Program-made: the position numbers and the translations under genes | Part shown: positions 1 through 7,347 of the stretch, piece by piece | Layout of the letters: the number at the start of each line of letters is the position of its first letter | Position numbering within the stretch: the stretch's first letter is position 1 | Notes under the pieces: model-generated | Databases searched by the model: none | The model's input: the letters and a program-made list of their open reading frames with translations, nothing else | Told to the model about the DNA's origin: nothing | Source of the DNA: a crenarchaeote SCGC AAA261-N23 | GTDB taxonomy: Archaea; Thermoproteota; Thermoprotei; Gearchaeales; Gearchaeaceae | Length of the DNA stretch: 16,024 nt | Direction of reading: 5' to 3' | NCBI GenBank assembly: GCA_000375685.1 | Contig: AQVQ01000027.1 | Coordinates: 1 to 16,024 of the forward strand

Positions 1-95
1 CTCTTTTATAGGATCTTTTTCGAGTATCTTTTTATAAATTATTTCAATATTTATTTTCCTTTGTGAAATGAAATTTAAAAGTCTTTCATCTAATT
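1..95 (+). repeat. 95-bp direct repeat, copy 1 (window start)
   Basis: Bases 1-95 are identical to 8913-9007 in the same orientation; the first mismatch is base 96 (c) against 9008 (t). Both copies are rpp30 coding sequence. Only this copy continues in a sensible rpp30 reading frame to a start codon. The abrupt 95-bp identity at the very start of the window looks like a contig-end overlap. Confidence 0.97.
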
Positions 96-399
96 CTTTA
101 ATTTTTTCTAAATCAACAGTTAAAAAATCAAATCTGAATTTTCTAGCTTTTTCGAGAGCCTGTTTCTTTGTTTCCAATAAAAGATATTTGACGTAGATAC
201 CTTTAGGCCTTTCCAGATTAGAAGTTCTTGGGATAACCCTTATATTTTCCTTTTTGAAGGCTTCAAAGGTTTCTTTACCGTAGATATCATGATCTAAGCC
301 CACCACAGCATAGTTAAACTTTTTAACCCTTATAATTAGCCTTTTGAGTTCCTCAATTTCCTTCTGTGGCAATAAAAATAAATCTATGAACTTACTCAT
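1..399 (-). CDS. rnp3: RNase P protein component 3 (Rpp30), 5' part only
   Basis: This is the N-terminal 133 codons of the RNase P/MRP protein Rpp30, which helps the RNase P RNA mature the 5' ends of tRNAs. It starts at ATG 399-397 and runs off the window start with no stop. The stretch YAVVGLDHD near residues 31-39 and the following alternation of strands and helices fit the TIM-barrel-like Rpp30 fold. The start overlaps the COG1325 stop by 8 bp (ATGAGTAA), which indicates translational coupling. The rest of the gene lies at 8912-8707, because bases 1-95 recur exactly at 8913-9007, and its natural end lies at 3800-3806. Joined in frame these give 203 codons, a normal archaeal length. COG1325-Rpp30 adjacency is a known part of the archaeal exosome superoperon. 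The family assignment is made by eye from motif and context. Confidence 0.85.
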   Translation of the reverse strand, partial: MSKFIDLFLLPQKEIEELKRLIIRVKKFNYAVVGLDHDIYGKETFEAFKKENIRVIPRTSNLERPKGIYVKYLLLETKKQALEKARKFRFDFLTVDLEKIKELDERLLNFISQRKINIEIIYKKILEKDPIKE

Positions 400-838
400 T
401 GATTATTCCTAAGCTTTTATAAATTTCAATCACGCTCTTGTTTTTTCTGCTTATAGCATGGATAACAACTTTTATTATGTCATCTTTATTGCTTAAAATT
501 ATCTTGCCTTTATAGGCTTCCTGTTTATCAAATCTTAAGTAAAGCTTTCCTTGTTCATCTAAATATAGATGGATCTTTGAATTGATTTCTTTTTTATCAT
601 TATCCTCCATCTTTGAGATTATATTTTTCAAAACGTTAAGCGCTTCATATTTTTCAAATTCTGTGTAAACGTACATTATAGGATTCCTCCAATGTCCTAG
701 AAGCTTATCTATCCTGTAGTTTTTAGTTTCTATTCCTGTAATATTGTTTAGGGCGGCAATAACTTTATTTAAATCCTCAGTTGCATGGCAAAAAGTTTCA
801 ACCTTTATTTTTAAATTAATTTCATCAACAAGTTTCAT
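392..838 (-). CDS. COG1325-type RNA-binding protein, exosome-associated (predicted)
   Basis: This 148-residue protein resembles the archaeal COG1325 family, predicted RNA-binding proteins encoded in the exosome/RNase P superoperon and sometimes called an exosome subunit. Visible signatures are an N-terminal strand followed by HATEDLNKVIAAL (18-30), then GHWRNPI (48-54), and alternating strands and helices throughout. It starts at ATG 838, 77 bp from the divergent psmA start, and its stop overlaps the rpp30 start by 8 bp. The neighbours (Rpp30, Pop5, Rrp4, Rrp41, PsmA, SBDS) are exactly the group that Koonin and colleagues described for the archaeal exosome locus, and this supports the call. 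No catalytic residues are evident. Its biochemical role is not established. Confidence 0.78.
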   Translation of the reverse strand: MKLVDEINLKIKVETFCHATEDLNKVIAALNNITGIETKNYRIDKLLGHWRNPIMYVYTEFEKYEALNVLKNIISKMEDNDKKEINSKIHLYLDEQGKLYLRFDKQEAYKGKIILSNKDDIIKVVIHAISRKNKSVIEIYKSLGIINE

Positions 839-875
839 TCTTCTTAGTCTATTTAATTAGAATAAAGTGTAAAGC

Positions 876-900
876 TTAATAAACTTCTTAAGTTTATTAA
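876..900. promoter_or_regulatory. A+T-rich palindrome in the divergent psmA / COG1325 promoter region
   Basis: Perfect 11-bp arms, TTAATAAACTT (876-886) and AAGTTTATTAA (890-900), are separated by 3 nt. The site lies in the only intergenic gap (839-915) between two divergent operons, 15 nt before the psmA ATG and 37 nt before the COG1325 ATG. Each arm contains a TATA-like TTTATTAA reading toward one of the genes. It could therefore be a symmetric double TATA element, an operator, or both. The palindrome is directly visible; its function is inferred. Confidence 0.5.
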
Positions 901-915
901 TCCATAATAGAAAAC

Positions 916-1626
916 ATGTTTTCACCACCTAGTATGGGATATGATAGAGCGATAACGATTTTCTCACCTGATGGAAGATTATATCAGGTAGAGTATGCAT
1001 TAGAAGCTGTAAAAAGAGGTTTAACAACCATAGGAATACTTTGTACAGACGGTGTAGTATTACTAGCTGAGAGGAGAAAATTCTCGCCTTTGCTAGATGA
1101 AATGACAATTGAAAAAATAGTAAAGATTGATGATCACATAGGAGTAGCATATGCTGGTCTCGGCCCTGATGCAAGGGTTTTAATAGATATGGCTAGAAAC
1201 GACGCACAAATTCACAGACTTCTATACGATGAACCTATTCCTCCTGAGACTTTAATCAGGAGAATTTGCGACATAAAGCAAAACTATACTTTATATGCAG
1301 GGGCTAGACCTTTTGGCGTTGCTTTCTTAGTTGCAGGAATAGATGGGAATCGTCCAGTTTTAATGGGCACCGAACCAGGAGGTGCCTATGCAGGTTACAA
1401 AGCTCATGTTTTAGGTGCTGGCTCTCAGGTAGCCCAAGAAATTTTGGAAAAGGAATTGGCAAATAAAACTCTTCCTTTAAAGGAAGGAATAAAATTCGGT
1501 ATCCAAGTATTGAAGAAAGCAGTTGAAAGAGAGCTTACACCTGCAGAAATAGAAGCTGCAACTGTAGATGTTTACACTAAAAAATTCAAGAGATTAACTT
1601 TAGAGGAAATCAAACAATATCTTTAG
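916..1626 (+). CDS. psmA: 20S proteasome alpha subunit
   Basis: This is the structural alpha subunit (236 aa) of the archaeal 20S proteasome. Seven copies form each outer ring, which gates substrate entry and docks the PAN or Cdc48 ATPases. The proteasome alpha signature YDRAITIFSPDGRLYQVEYA spans residues 9-28, and the Ntn-hydrolase fold follows (VAYAGLGPDARVL, RPFGVAFLVAGID). Length is normal for the family. The start at ATG 916 leaves a typical eight-residue gating extension before YDRAIT. No clear ribosome binding site precedes it, so the mRNA may be leaderless or short-leader. SBDS starts 28 bp after the stop, followed by rrp4 and rrp41. This psmA-SBDS-rrp4-rrp41 order is the classic archaeal arrangement linking protein and RNA turnover. 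No beta subunit is present in the window. Confidence 0.97.
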   Translation: MFSPPSMGYDRAITIFSPDGRLYQVEYALEAVKRGLTTIGILCTDGVVLLAERRKFSPLLDEMTIEKIVKIDDHIGVAYAGLGPDARVLIDMARNDAQIHRLLYDEPIPPETLIRRICDIKQNYTLYAGARPFGVAFLVAGIDGNRPVLMGTEPGGAYAGYKAHVLGAGSQVAQEILEKELANKTLPLKEGIKFGIQVLKKAVERELTPAEIEAATVDVYTKKFKRLTLEEIKQYL

Positions 1627-1654
1627 ATAAATAATTTTTCATAAGGTGTGAGCA

Positions 1655-2347
1655 TTGCCAACTGTAACTGCAAAATACGTTGCCCACGGTGAAAAGTTCG
1701 AAATACTAGTTGATTCAGAATTAGCTTGGGAGTATAAACTTGGTAAAAGGAACACTCTTGATAATGTTCTCGTATCTGACATAGTTTACAAGGATGTAAA
1801 TAGAGGGGAAAAAGCTACAGCATCTTCGTTAACAAAAGTTTTCGGTACAACTGATATTAGAAAAATAGCAGACGAAATCTTAAAGAAAGGCGAATTACCC
1901 ATAACTGCAGAAAGAAGGAATAAACTAATTGAGGAAAATAAAAGAAGAATAATCGACTTCATTGCAAGGAATTGTATAGATACAAGGACAAATGCTCCTG
2001 TTCCTCCTCAAAGAGTAGAGCTTGCAATGAATGAAGCTAAAGTTAGGATAGATCCTTTTAAAGATCCTGAACTCCAAGCTACTGAAATAATTAAGCAAAT
2101 CAAAAAAATCATACCTATCAGGGAGGCTAAAGCTATTCTAAAGATTGAGCTTCCTTCTGATTGTGCAGGAAAAGCTTATACTCAAATAATAGGCAAAAGC
2201 GCAACTGTTACATCTTCAAACTGGAGAAACGATAGATCTTGGGAAGGAGAAATTGAAATACCTGCAGGAACTCAAGAAGTATTTATCAGAAAACTCAATG
2301 AAATATGCAAAGGAAAGGCTAATATAAAGGAAGTGAAAATTGTATGA
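1655..2347 (+). CDS. Ribosome maturation protein SBDS homologue
   Basis: This 230-residue protein is the archaeal homologue of the Shwachman-Bodian-Diamond syndrome protein (yeast Sdo1), which acts in late 60S/50S maturation. The N-terminal FYSH domain is recognisable from KYVAHGEKFEILVD (7-20). The central three-helix domain includes ELPITAERRNKLIEENKRR, and a ferredoxin-like C-terminal domain follows. I accept a TTG start at 1655 because the only upstream in-frame candidate (GTG 1646) is followed at once by TGA. A purine-rich AAGGTG lies about six bases before the TTG, and the residues after it (PTVTAKY) match the family start. The stop overlaps the rrp4 ATG by 4 bp (ATGA). Its position between psmA and the exosome genes is conserved in archaea and supports the identification. 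Confidence 0.95.
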   Translation: MPTVTAKYVAHGEKFEILVDSELAWEYKLGKRNTLDNVLVSDIVYKDVNRGEKATASSLTKVFGTTDIRKIADEILKKGELPITAERRNKLIEENKRRIIDFIARNCIDTRTNAPVPPQRVELAMNEAKVRIDPFKDPELQATEIIKQIKKIIPIREAKAILKIELPSDCAGKAYTQIIGKSATVTSSNWRNDRSWEGEIEIPAGTQEVFIRKLNEICKGKANIKEVKIV

Positions 2348-3027
2348 AACGTGAGATAGTTCTTCCAGCTACTCTATTAGAGTCTGGTGAGGATTTTAAA
2401 CCTAGCTTAACAACATATAAAATAGGTAACAACGTTTATTCAGGAATTTTAGGTCTTTATGAACGAGGTTCTTCTAATGAAGTTAATGTAATACCGCTTA
2501 GAGGAAAATACTATCCGAACGTTGGTGATAGAGTTATAGGAATAGTAACAAAGTTGCAGGTATTTTCATGGAATGTAGATATTAATTCTTTTCATGAAGC
2601 AGTGCTACCTTTTTCCAATGCAATTAAAAAGGGAAGAACTTTTTATTCAGACTTAAGCAAACTAATCTCTATAAATGATGTAATATATGCTGAAATCGTA
2701 AGCTATGACAGGTTTTCTCCTCCTACTTTATCACTTAGGAAAAAAGGTCTAGGAAAAATAACAGAAGGATACTTATATGAAATCTCTCCAGGTAAAATTC
2801 CAAGAGTGATAGGTAAAAATAGATCGATGATTAATATGCTAAAGCAAATGCTAGGAATAAGAATAATTGTAGGTAAAAACGGTAGAATTGTAGCTCTAAC
2901 ACAAGATTATGAGAAAATTGCAATATTAGGAGAAATTATTGAAAAGATAGAAACTGAATCACATGTTCCTGGTTTAACTGATAGAGTAAAGAATTTATTA
3001 GAATCAAAATTAATTAAAACATCTTAA
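2344..3027 (+). CDS. rrp4: Exosome complex RNA-binding subunit Rrp4
   Basis: This is the cap subunit of the archaeal exosome (227 aa), which sits on the Rrp41/Rrp42 hexameric ring and guides RNA into the channel. Domains are visible in order: an N-terminal strand-rich region (1-55), an S1 OB-fold (about 60-135, beginning GDRVIGIV and ending PTLSLRKKGLGK), and a KH domain (about 145-205) with the GxxG loop as GKNR at 157-160. It shares a 4-bp ATGA overlap with SBDS, and rrp41 starts one base after its stop, so the three genes are probably translationally coupled. The family is established by domain order and context. No abnormal features are seen. Confidence 0.95.
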   Translation: MKREIVLPATLLESGEDFKPSLTTYKIGNNVYSGILGLYERGSSNEVNVIPLRGKYYPNVGDRVIGIVTKLQVFSWNVDINSFHEAVLPFSNAIKKGRTFYSDLSKLISINDVIYAEIVSYDRFSPPTLSLRKKGLGKITEGYLYEISPGKIPRVIGKNRSMINMLKQMLGIRIIVGKNGRIVALTQDYEKIAILGEIIEKIETESHVPGLTDRVKNLLESKLIKTS

Positions 3028-3028
3028 T

Positions 3029-3748
3029 ATGAGCGAATTTAAAAGAGCTGATGGAAGAGCTAATGATGAGATTAGGCCAATAAAGGCTGAGATCCATGTT
3101 TTAAAAAACGCAGATGGTTCTGCTTACTTTGAAATGGGAAATACCAAAGTTATTGCAGCTGTGTATGGACCCAGAGAATATCATCCTAAGCAACTAGCTC
3201 TTCCTCAAGAAAGTATGGTAAGAGTAAGATATCATATGATTCCCTTCTCTGTAAAGGAAAGGAAATCTCCAACTCTATCAAGGCGTGAAATAGAGATATC
3301 AAAAGTAATAAAAGAAGCATTCAGTGGTTGTATAAAGAAAGAACTTTTCCCCAAAAGCACTATTGATGTATACATTGAAGTTTTGAACGCTGATGGGAGC
3401 ACAAGGGTTGCGAGTATAAATGCTGTAAGTTTGGCCTTGGTTGATGCAGGTATATTCATGTTTGATTTGGTTTCTGCAGTTTCTGTAGGAAAAATAGGGA
3501 ATCAACTGATTGTAGATTTGACAGGCGAAGAAGACCAAAATTCTGAGGCTGATATGCCTATAGCTATGATGCCTTCTTTGAATAAAATAGTTTTACTACA
3601 AATGGACGGATTTCTTACTATGGATGAATTCAATAAGCTTTTAACGATGGGTGTCGAAGCGATAAAAAAGATTTATGAAAAGCAAAAAGAAGTGATACGC
3701 GGTTCTTTAGAATATCTTCTTAAAATGTATGGGCCTAAAAAAATATAA
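3029..3748 (+). CDS. rrp41: Exosome 3'-5' exoribonuclease subunit Rrp41 (last five codons from a foreign join)
   Basis: Rrp41 is the catalytic RNase PH-like subunit of the archaeal exosome and performs phosphorolytic 3'-5' RNA decay in a ring with Rrp42. Seen here are the start block (RADGRANDEIRP), the GNTKVIAAVYGPRE block (37-50), the RNA/phosphate-binding stretch PTLSRREIEISK, DGSTR (122-126) and the acidic pair D169 and D175 in GEEDQNSEADMP. The last two correspond to the catalytic Asp residues, so the enzyme looks active. Residues 235-239 (GPKKI) and the stop lie inside the 70-bp repeat 3730-3799, which is a reverse-strand copy of rpp30 sequence, so the true C-terminus is probably not shown. 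The usual next gene, rrp42, is missing at exactly this point. This fits a chimeric junction at 3729/3730. Confidence 0.93.
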   Translation: MSEFKRADGRANDEIRPIKAEIHVLKNADGSAYFEMGNTKVIAAVYGPREYHPKQLALPQESMVRVRYHMIPFSVKERKSPTLSRREIEISKVIKEAFSGCIKKELFPKSTIDVYIEVLNADGSTRVASINAVSLALVDAGIFMFDLVSAVSVGKIGNQLIVDLTGEEDQNSEADMPIAMMPSLNKIVLLQMDGFLTMDEFNKLLTMGVEAIKKIYEKQKEVIRGSLEYLLKMYGPKKI

Positions 3749-3799
3749 TATAGAGATGACGTTCAAAGTAAATATTTTAAAAGAAATATTAAAAAGTGA
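3730..3799 (+). repeat. 70-bp inverted repeat, copy 1
   Basis: Bases 3730-3799 equal the reverse complement of 8707-8776 with no mismatch. Identity ends at 3729 (a, where the other copy predicts t) and at 3800 (a, where it predicts c). The sequence is rpp30 coding DNA. On the left it interrupts rrp41; on the right it continues naturally into the rpp30 stop and pop5. Confidence 0.97.
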
Positions 3800-3806
3800 A
3801 ATATAA
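3732..3806 (+). pseudogene. rnp3: 3' end of rpp30 (fragment with the natural stop)
   Basis: In the frame starting at 3732 this encodes the final 24 residues of Rpp30 and a TAA at 3804-3806. The protein ends in LKEILKSEI. The stop overlaps the GTG start of pop5 (3796) by 11 bp, as expected for an intact rpp30-pop5 junction. The rest of the gene is at 8912-8777 and 1-399. The other version of this region, at 8707 downward, instead reads through into a 28-residue tail overlapping the kinase gene. I therefore regard this short version as the authentic C-terminus. Confidence 0.8.
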
Positions 3807-4125
3807 AAGAAGGTATATCATTGTAAGTTTCGAAGAATCATTTTCTGAAGGAGCAGAAAACATGCTAATCAATACCTTTTGTGAACTTTATGGTAAAATT
3901 AATTTTGCTTTATCAGGATTCAGGCTATTTTACTTTGACAAAAACGAGAAATTAATGATATTCAGATGCTTTCACAACTATTTAGATGAATACAGAGCAA
4001 CAGTATTTATGCTGCATGATGGAAATAAAAAGCTACAGGCAAGAACCTTATTCGTTACAGGAACATATAAGAAGGCTAAAAAGCTAATAACATTTTTAAA
4101 GAGAAAAGATGAATTGAAACTGTGA
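3796..4125 (+). CDS. rnp2: RNase P protein component Pop5
   Basis: This is a small (109 aa) subunit of archaeal RNase P that pairs with Rpp30 to activate the catalytic RNA. The family pattern is clear: RYIIVSF at the start, FRCFHNYLDEYRA at 56-68 (equivalent to the conserved RC-H-DE-RA block), and RTLFVTGTYKKAKK at 83-96. A GTG start at 3796 is chosen because it gives the normal N-terminus and overlaps the end of rpp30. The stop overlaps the next gene's GTG by 4 bp (GTGA). Rpp30 and Pop5 form a heterodimer and are often encoded side by side, which supports the view that the sequence from 3730 rightward belongs downstream of rpp30 rather than downstream of rrp41. Confidence 0.9.
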   Translation: MKYKRRYIIVSFEESFSEGAENMLINTFCELYGKINFALSGFRLFYFDKNEKLMIFRCFHNYLDEYRATVFMLHDGNKKLQARTLFVTGTYKKAKKLITFLKRKDELKL

Positions 4126-5141
4126 ACGTTAAAGGTGCTATTTTAGCTGGCGGTTACGGTAAGAGGCTTAGGCCTATAACTACTTTCTATCCTAAAGCCC
4201 TTATTAAAATTAAGGGTGATTATACCATATTGGAGAAGCAACTTAATGATTTAAGATTTTCAGGAATAGATTCTGTTTATTTACTTGTAGGATATCTGCA
4301 TCAAAAAATCATAAACAAATTTGGTAACAGCTGGAAAGGAATTAAGCTTGAGTATTTAATTGAAGAAAAACCAGCAGGTACACATTACGCAATTAAAAAT
4401 GCCTTAGAACAAGCACAAAATGATTTAGTCGTTTTGAATGGAGACGTAGTTTGTGATTTTAACATAAAATCCTTCATTGAATATGCGAATAGAAGGAAAG
4501 AACTTATAACAATAGCAGTAACGCAAATGCAGAGTCCTTACGGAATTGTTACAATAGAGGAAAATAAAATAGTAAACTTTATAGAAAAACCTAAATTGCC
4601 TCACCATATCAATGCAGGAATATATTACATAAAAAGAGATGCTATAGACTATTTTAAGAGAGAATACCACTATAATGATGTAGAGAGAACTGTTTTCCCA
4701 AGTGCAGCTTTAGAAGGACAGATAGCATGTTACAAAGAAGATTCTTTTTGGATTTCTATCGATTCAATCAAAGATGTGGAAAGTGTAAGGGAAATTTATA
4801 AAAATAGGGAAGATAAACCATGGGGTTGGGAGAACATTATTGTTTCAAATGAAAAATATTTAGTAAAAGAACTCTATTTAAAGGGGGGATACAGAACAAG
4901 CATTCATTATCATGAAGAAAAAGATGAAACCTTGAATGTGATTAGAGGTTCAGCATATGTAGAATTTTTCGATGAAAAATTAAATTTATTAAAAAAGGTA
5001 TCTTTGTTTAAAGGTTCTACTGTAAGAATATTACCTAAAACAATCCATTCAATAGTAGGCGTTGAAAACACTCTTTTGCAAGAATTTAGTACACCGCATA
5101 TTAATGATGTTGTAAGAGTAAAGGACTTTTACAACAGATAA
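4122..5141 (+). CDS. Sugar-1-phosphate nucleotidyltransferase fused to a cupin (ManC-like)
   Basis: This is a 339-residue two-domain protein. Residues 1-225 are a nucleotidyltransferase: the nucleotide-binding loop AILAGGYGKRLRP (6-18), PKALI (24-28), NGDVV with the metal-binding Asp (106-110), EKP (155-157) and NAG (164-166). Residues 235-339 form a cupin with H262, H264, E269 and H309, the usual metal set (HxH...E...H). The C-terminal segment resembles type II mannose-6-phosphate isomerase. The arrangement parallels bifunctional ManC (mannose-1-phosphate guanylyltransferase / phosphomannose isomerase) but is clearly shorter than typical bacterial ManC. Its product is probably an NDP-sugar for glycosylation or lipids, but the base and sugar are not certain. 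It starts at GTG 4122 within the pop5 stop overlap and ends one base before the convergent tRNA-Asn. Confidence 0.82.
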   Translation: MNVKGAILAGGYGKRLRPITTFYPKALIKIKGDYTILEKQLNDLRFSGIDSVYLLVGYLHQKIINKFGNSWKGIKLEYLIEEKPAGTHYAIKNALEQAQNDLVVLNGDVVCDFNIKSFIEYANRRKELITIAVTQMQSPYGIVTIEENKIVNFIEKPKLPHHINAGIYYIKRDAIDYFKREYHYNDVERTVFPSAALEGQIACYKEDSFWISIDSIKDVESVREIYKNREDKPWGWENIIVSNEKYLVKELYLKGGYRTSIHYHEEKDETLNVIRGSAYVEFFDEKLNLLKKVSLFKGSTVRILPKTIHSIVGVENTLLQEFSTPHINDVVRVKDFYNR

Positions 5142-5142
5142 A

Positions 5143-5214
5143 CGCCGCCTGTGGGATTCGAACCCACGACCCCTCGGTTAACAGCCGAGTGCTCTACCGC
5201 TGAGCTAAGGCGGC
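5143..5214 (-). tRNA. tRNA-Asn (anticodon GTT)
   Basis: The reverse complement folds into a full cloverleaf of 72 nt. It has a 7-bp acceptor stem (GCCGCCU with AGGCGGC), a D arm GCUC/GAGC with a 7-base loop, an anticodon stem CUCGG/CCGAG with loop CUGUUAA, a 5-base variable loop, a T arm GUGGG/CCCAC with loop UUCGAAU, and discriminator G. The anticodon is GUU, specific for Asn. There is no intron and no encoded CCA. It sits one base beyond the nucleotidyltransferase stop, on the opposite strand. Confidence 0.97.
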
Positions 5215-5226
5215 TATTTGATTGAC

Positions 5227-5238
5227 ATATTATATATA
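5227..5238 (-). promoter_or_regulatory. TATA box for tRNA-Asn
   Basis: The minus-strand run TATATATAATAT ends 13 nt before the tRNA 5' end. It fits an archaeal TATA box with a very short 5' leader. It is the only strong TATA-like run in the 40-bp gap before the MetE gene's stop codon. Confidence 0.5.
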
Positions 5239-5254
5239 CAGCTAACTTTTAAAA

Positions 5255-6391
5255 TTATTTAAGAGAGATCCTAACTTCTTTTACTGCTTTAACCATATTG
5301 GTTAATTTATTTTTTGCAACATCCCAATTTCTTGTTCTTAATCCACAATCAGGATTTACATAGATTGTTTTTTCATCTTTCAGAACTTTTAACGCATAAA
5401 GTATTCTATCTCTAATCAATTCTACAGGTTCTATAAAATCGGTATGAACATCGACGACCCCAATTCCTATCTCTAAGCTTGAAGAAAATTGTTTGAACTT
5501 TTTAAGAAAAGAAAATCCTCTTCTTGATTTTTCATCCACACCTAATTCAATCGAATCCCTATTCGAAAATTCAAGGGCTAACTGTTTAAGATTTTTTACC
5601 TCAAGAATATTTGGGAAAAGTATGCTATAGTCCCTTGAATAACAAATGTGGCAATGAAACTTGGCATTTAAACCTTTAATAGATTCATTCAATGATTCAA
5701 CAAAAATTGGAATTTCTTCAGGAACTGTAGTTGCTGCAGGTTCATCAATTTGAATAATCTCAGCTCCGTTTTCGATTAAAGCTTTTAAATTCTCCCTGAT
5801 AATTTTCTTAGCTAACTCTATTGCTAATTCTCTTTTTGCTTCGTACTTTTCTTTATAATAATCTCCAAGTTTGCTTATCCATTTTTTCTGATAGAATGTG
5901 TTGAATGACCAGTCAGCCAAAGTATATGCACCAGTTATGGGAATCTTAATTTTTTTCTTTGTATTCTCTTTAACAAACAAAAATTCATTAAGATGGTAGG
6001 GAATTTTAAGCTTCGGTTCAGCAATTACTTCTCCTTTAGGGAAATATTGATTATCAAAAACCCTAACTTCTCCTACAAACCTAAATCCTTCTATAAATTG
6101 TAGAGGATAATGATACATCTCTTTCCTGGGTTGTTCACCGTTGAAAATTATATCTAATCCTACTTTCTCAAAAAGTTTTATTGCAAATAGACTAGCAAAT
6201 TTTTCTATTTCCTCGGGATATTTTCTGTATCCACCCTCTAGCAACAATTTTTCAAGTAATTCTATATTTGGGACTTCTAATGAAATCCCTTGCTCAATTA
6301 TTGACTTTATATCGGAATTAGATAGATTTTCTTTAAACATCAAATGCCTAGATAAACTTCCTATTTCTTGAGTCGGTAAAATCTCATCCAT
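5255..6391 (-). CDS. Methionine synthase catalytic domain (MetE C-terminal type)
   Basis: This 378-residue protein corresponds to the catalytic half of cobalamin-independent methionine synthase, which transfers a methyl group to homocysteine at a zinc site. The zinc ligands are all present: H248 and C250 (in FHCHICYS), E274, and C349 (in NPDCGLRTR). IDEPA (216-220) and the N-terminal substrate-binding region (TQEIGSLSR) are also seen. It lacks the N-terminal half of bacterial MetE, which is encoded separately just upstream with an 8-bp overlap (ATGGATGA). A GGAG ribosome binding site lies seven bases before the ATG. With the MTHFR-like gene it forms a three-gene methionine operon. Archaeal stand-alone core MetE proteins may use donors other than polyglutamyl folate, so the methyl donor is open. 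Confidence 0.9.
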   Translation of the reverse strand: MDEILPTQEIGSLSRHLMFKENLSNSDIKSIIEQGISLEVPNIELLEKLLLEGGYRKYPEEIEKFASLFAIKLFEKVGLDIIFNGEQPRKEMYHYPLQFIEGFRFVGEVRVFDNQYFPKGEVIAEPKLKIPYHLNEFLFVKENTKKKIKIPITGAYTLADWSFNTFYQKKWISKLGDYYKEKYEAKRELAIELAKKIIRENLKALIENGAEIIQIDEPAATTVPEEIPIFVESLNESIKGLNAKFHCHICYSRDYSILFPNILEVKNLKQLALEFSNRDSIELGVDEKSRRGFSFLKKFKQFSSSLEIGIGVVDVHTDFIEPVELIRDRILYALKVLKDEKTIYVNPDCGLRTRNWDVAKNKLTNMVKAVKEVRISLK

Positions 6392-7346
6392 TTTTATACT
6401 CCTTTTTAATTTTTCCCATCAGATTAACTTTTTCCACAGCTATCTCATAAGGTAACCTGTCAAGCTCAGAAGAATTGGTTAGATAAACTTCCTCCTTTAT
6501 ATTAAGTTTATTAACAATCTTGTTTATTTCTCTTATCACATATTCGGGAGCCTCTGCATAGGAAATAAAAGAATCAATAAGTCCTAAAGAATATTTTGAA
6601 GAAATTTCTTTTGTTAATTCGGCTATTTTCTCTCTATCACCATAGCATAAATCCAAACCTATTATATCAGCTTGTATTTCACTCAGATATCGAATATTCT
6701 CGTATACTTTTAAGTAATACAAATTTAATGAAATATTTGCACTTGGAGCAATCTTTTTTAGGTTTTTGATGAATTGTTCAAGAAGATGAATCTCATTTAA
6801 ATCTATTTTCTGAAAACCTAATATTGGAGAAACTAAATGTATTGCGCTTAATGTGTGATTATGGGAAATAAATTCTAGCTCCTTTATAAGGTAATTCGAA
6901 AAATCGTAAAAAAGTTCGTCGAAACTTCTATAATAGTTGTTTTCTGAAAGGTGCAGAAAGCTTATTGGATCTAAAAGACATATGCTTGATTTTTCTTTGA
7001 TTAGATTTAAAAGATAAAATTCGCTCAATGAAGGCTTGGTAAATTCAATTTTATCCTTTATTAAAGGAACACGATAAAAGAAATTCGTTTCGAACCATCT
7101 TATCAAAGGACCTGCAAAGATGCTCTTTGAATTGCATAAAGGCCTTAGGAAGTCTTGCCAGGTTAGCATTCCATCGTAGATAAAATCAAAATCATTTTTT
7201 TCTTGCAAATTTACTAGCTCAATCGTTTCTTCTGTGTATATTTTCTTTAAAGCATCCCGGTCTATTAATTTCTTATCGTAATCCCTCAGAGCCCTTCTTA
7301 AAGATTTATTTCGTGGAAATAAACCTGTAAGATATAATTTAATCAT
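6384..7346 (-). CDS. MetE N-terminal-domain protein
   Basis: This 320-residue protein resembles the N-terminal (Meth_synt_1-type) half of MetE. FPR at 10-12 is followed by a helix-rich LRRALRDYDKKLIDRDALKK segment. DGMLTWQDFLRPL (58-70) and GPLIRWFETNFFYRVP (79-94) match the folate/substrate region of the family. It has no zinc-ligand set of its own, as expected for this half. It starts one base after the MTHFR-like gene's stop and overlaps the catalytic gene by 8 bp, so the two halves are likely made in equal amounts and act together, as in other archaea with a split MetE. Whether it binds a methylated pterin or is structural cannot be read from the sequence. Confidence 0.83.
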   Translation of the reverse strand: MIKLYLTGLFPRNKSLRRALRDYDKKLIDRDALKKIYTEETIELVNLQEKNDFDFIYDGMLTWQDFLRPLCNSKSIFAGPLIRWFETNFFYRVPLIKDKIEFTKPSLSEFYLLNLIKEKSSICLLDPISFLHLSENNYYRSFDELFYDFSNYLIKELEFISHNHTLSAIHLVSPILGFQKIDLNEIHLLEQFIKNLKKIAPSANISLNLYYLKVYENIRYLSEIQADIIGLDLCYGDREKIAELTKEISSKYSLGLIDSFISYAEAPEYVIREINKIVNKLNIKEEVYLTNSSELDRLPYEIAVEKVNLMGKIKKEYKNG

Positions 7347-7347
7347 T

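Noticed and set aside
929..1174. Antisense reading frame opposite psmA (and similar frames opposite rrp41, SBDS-region genes, the pyrophosphatase and coaBC)
   Set aside because: They are shadow frames of strongly conserved genes, with low-complexity translations and no recognisable motif.
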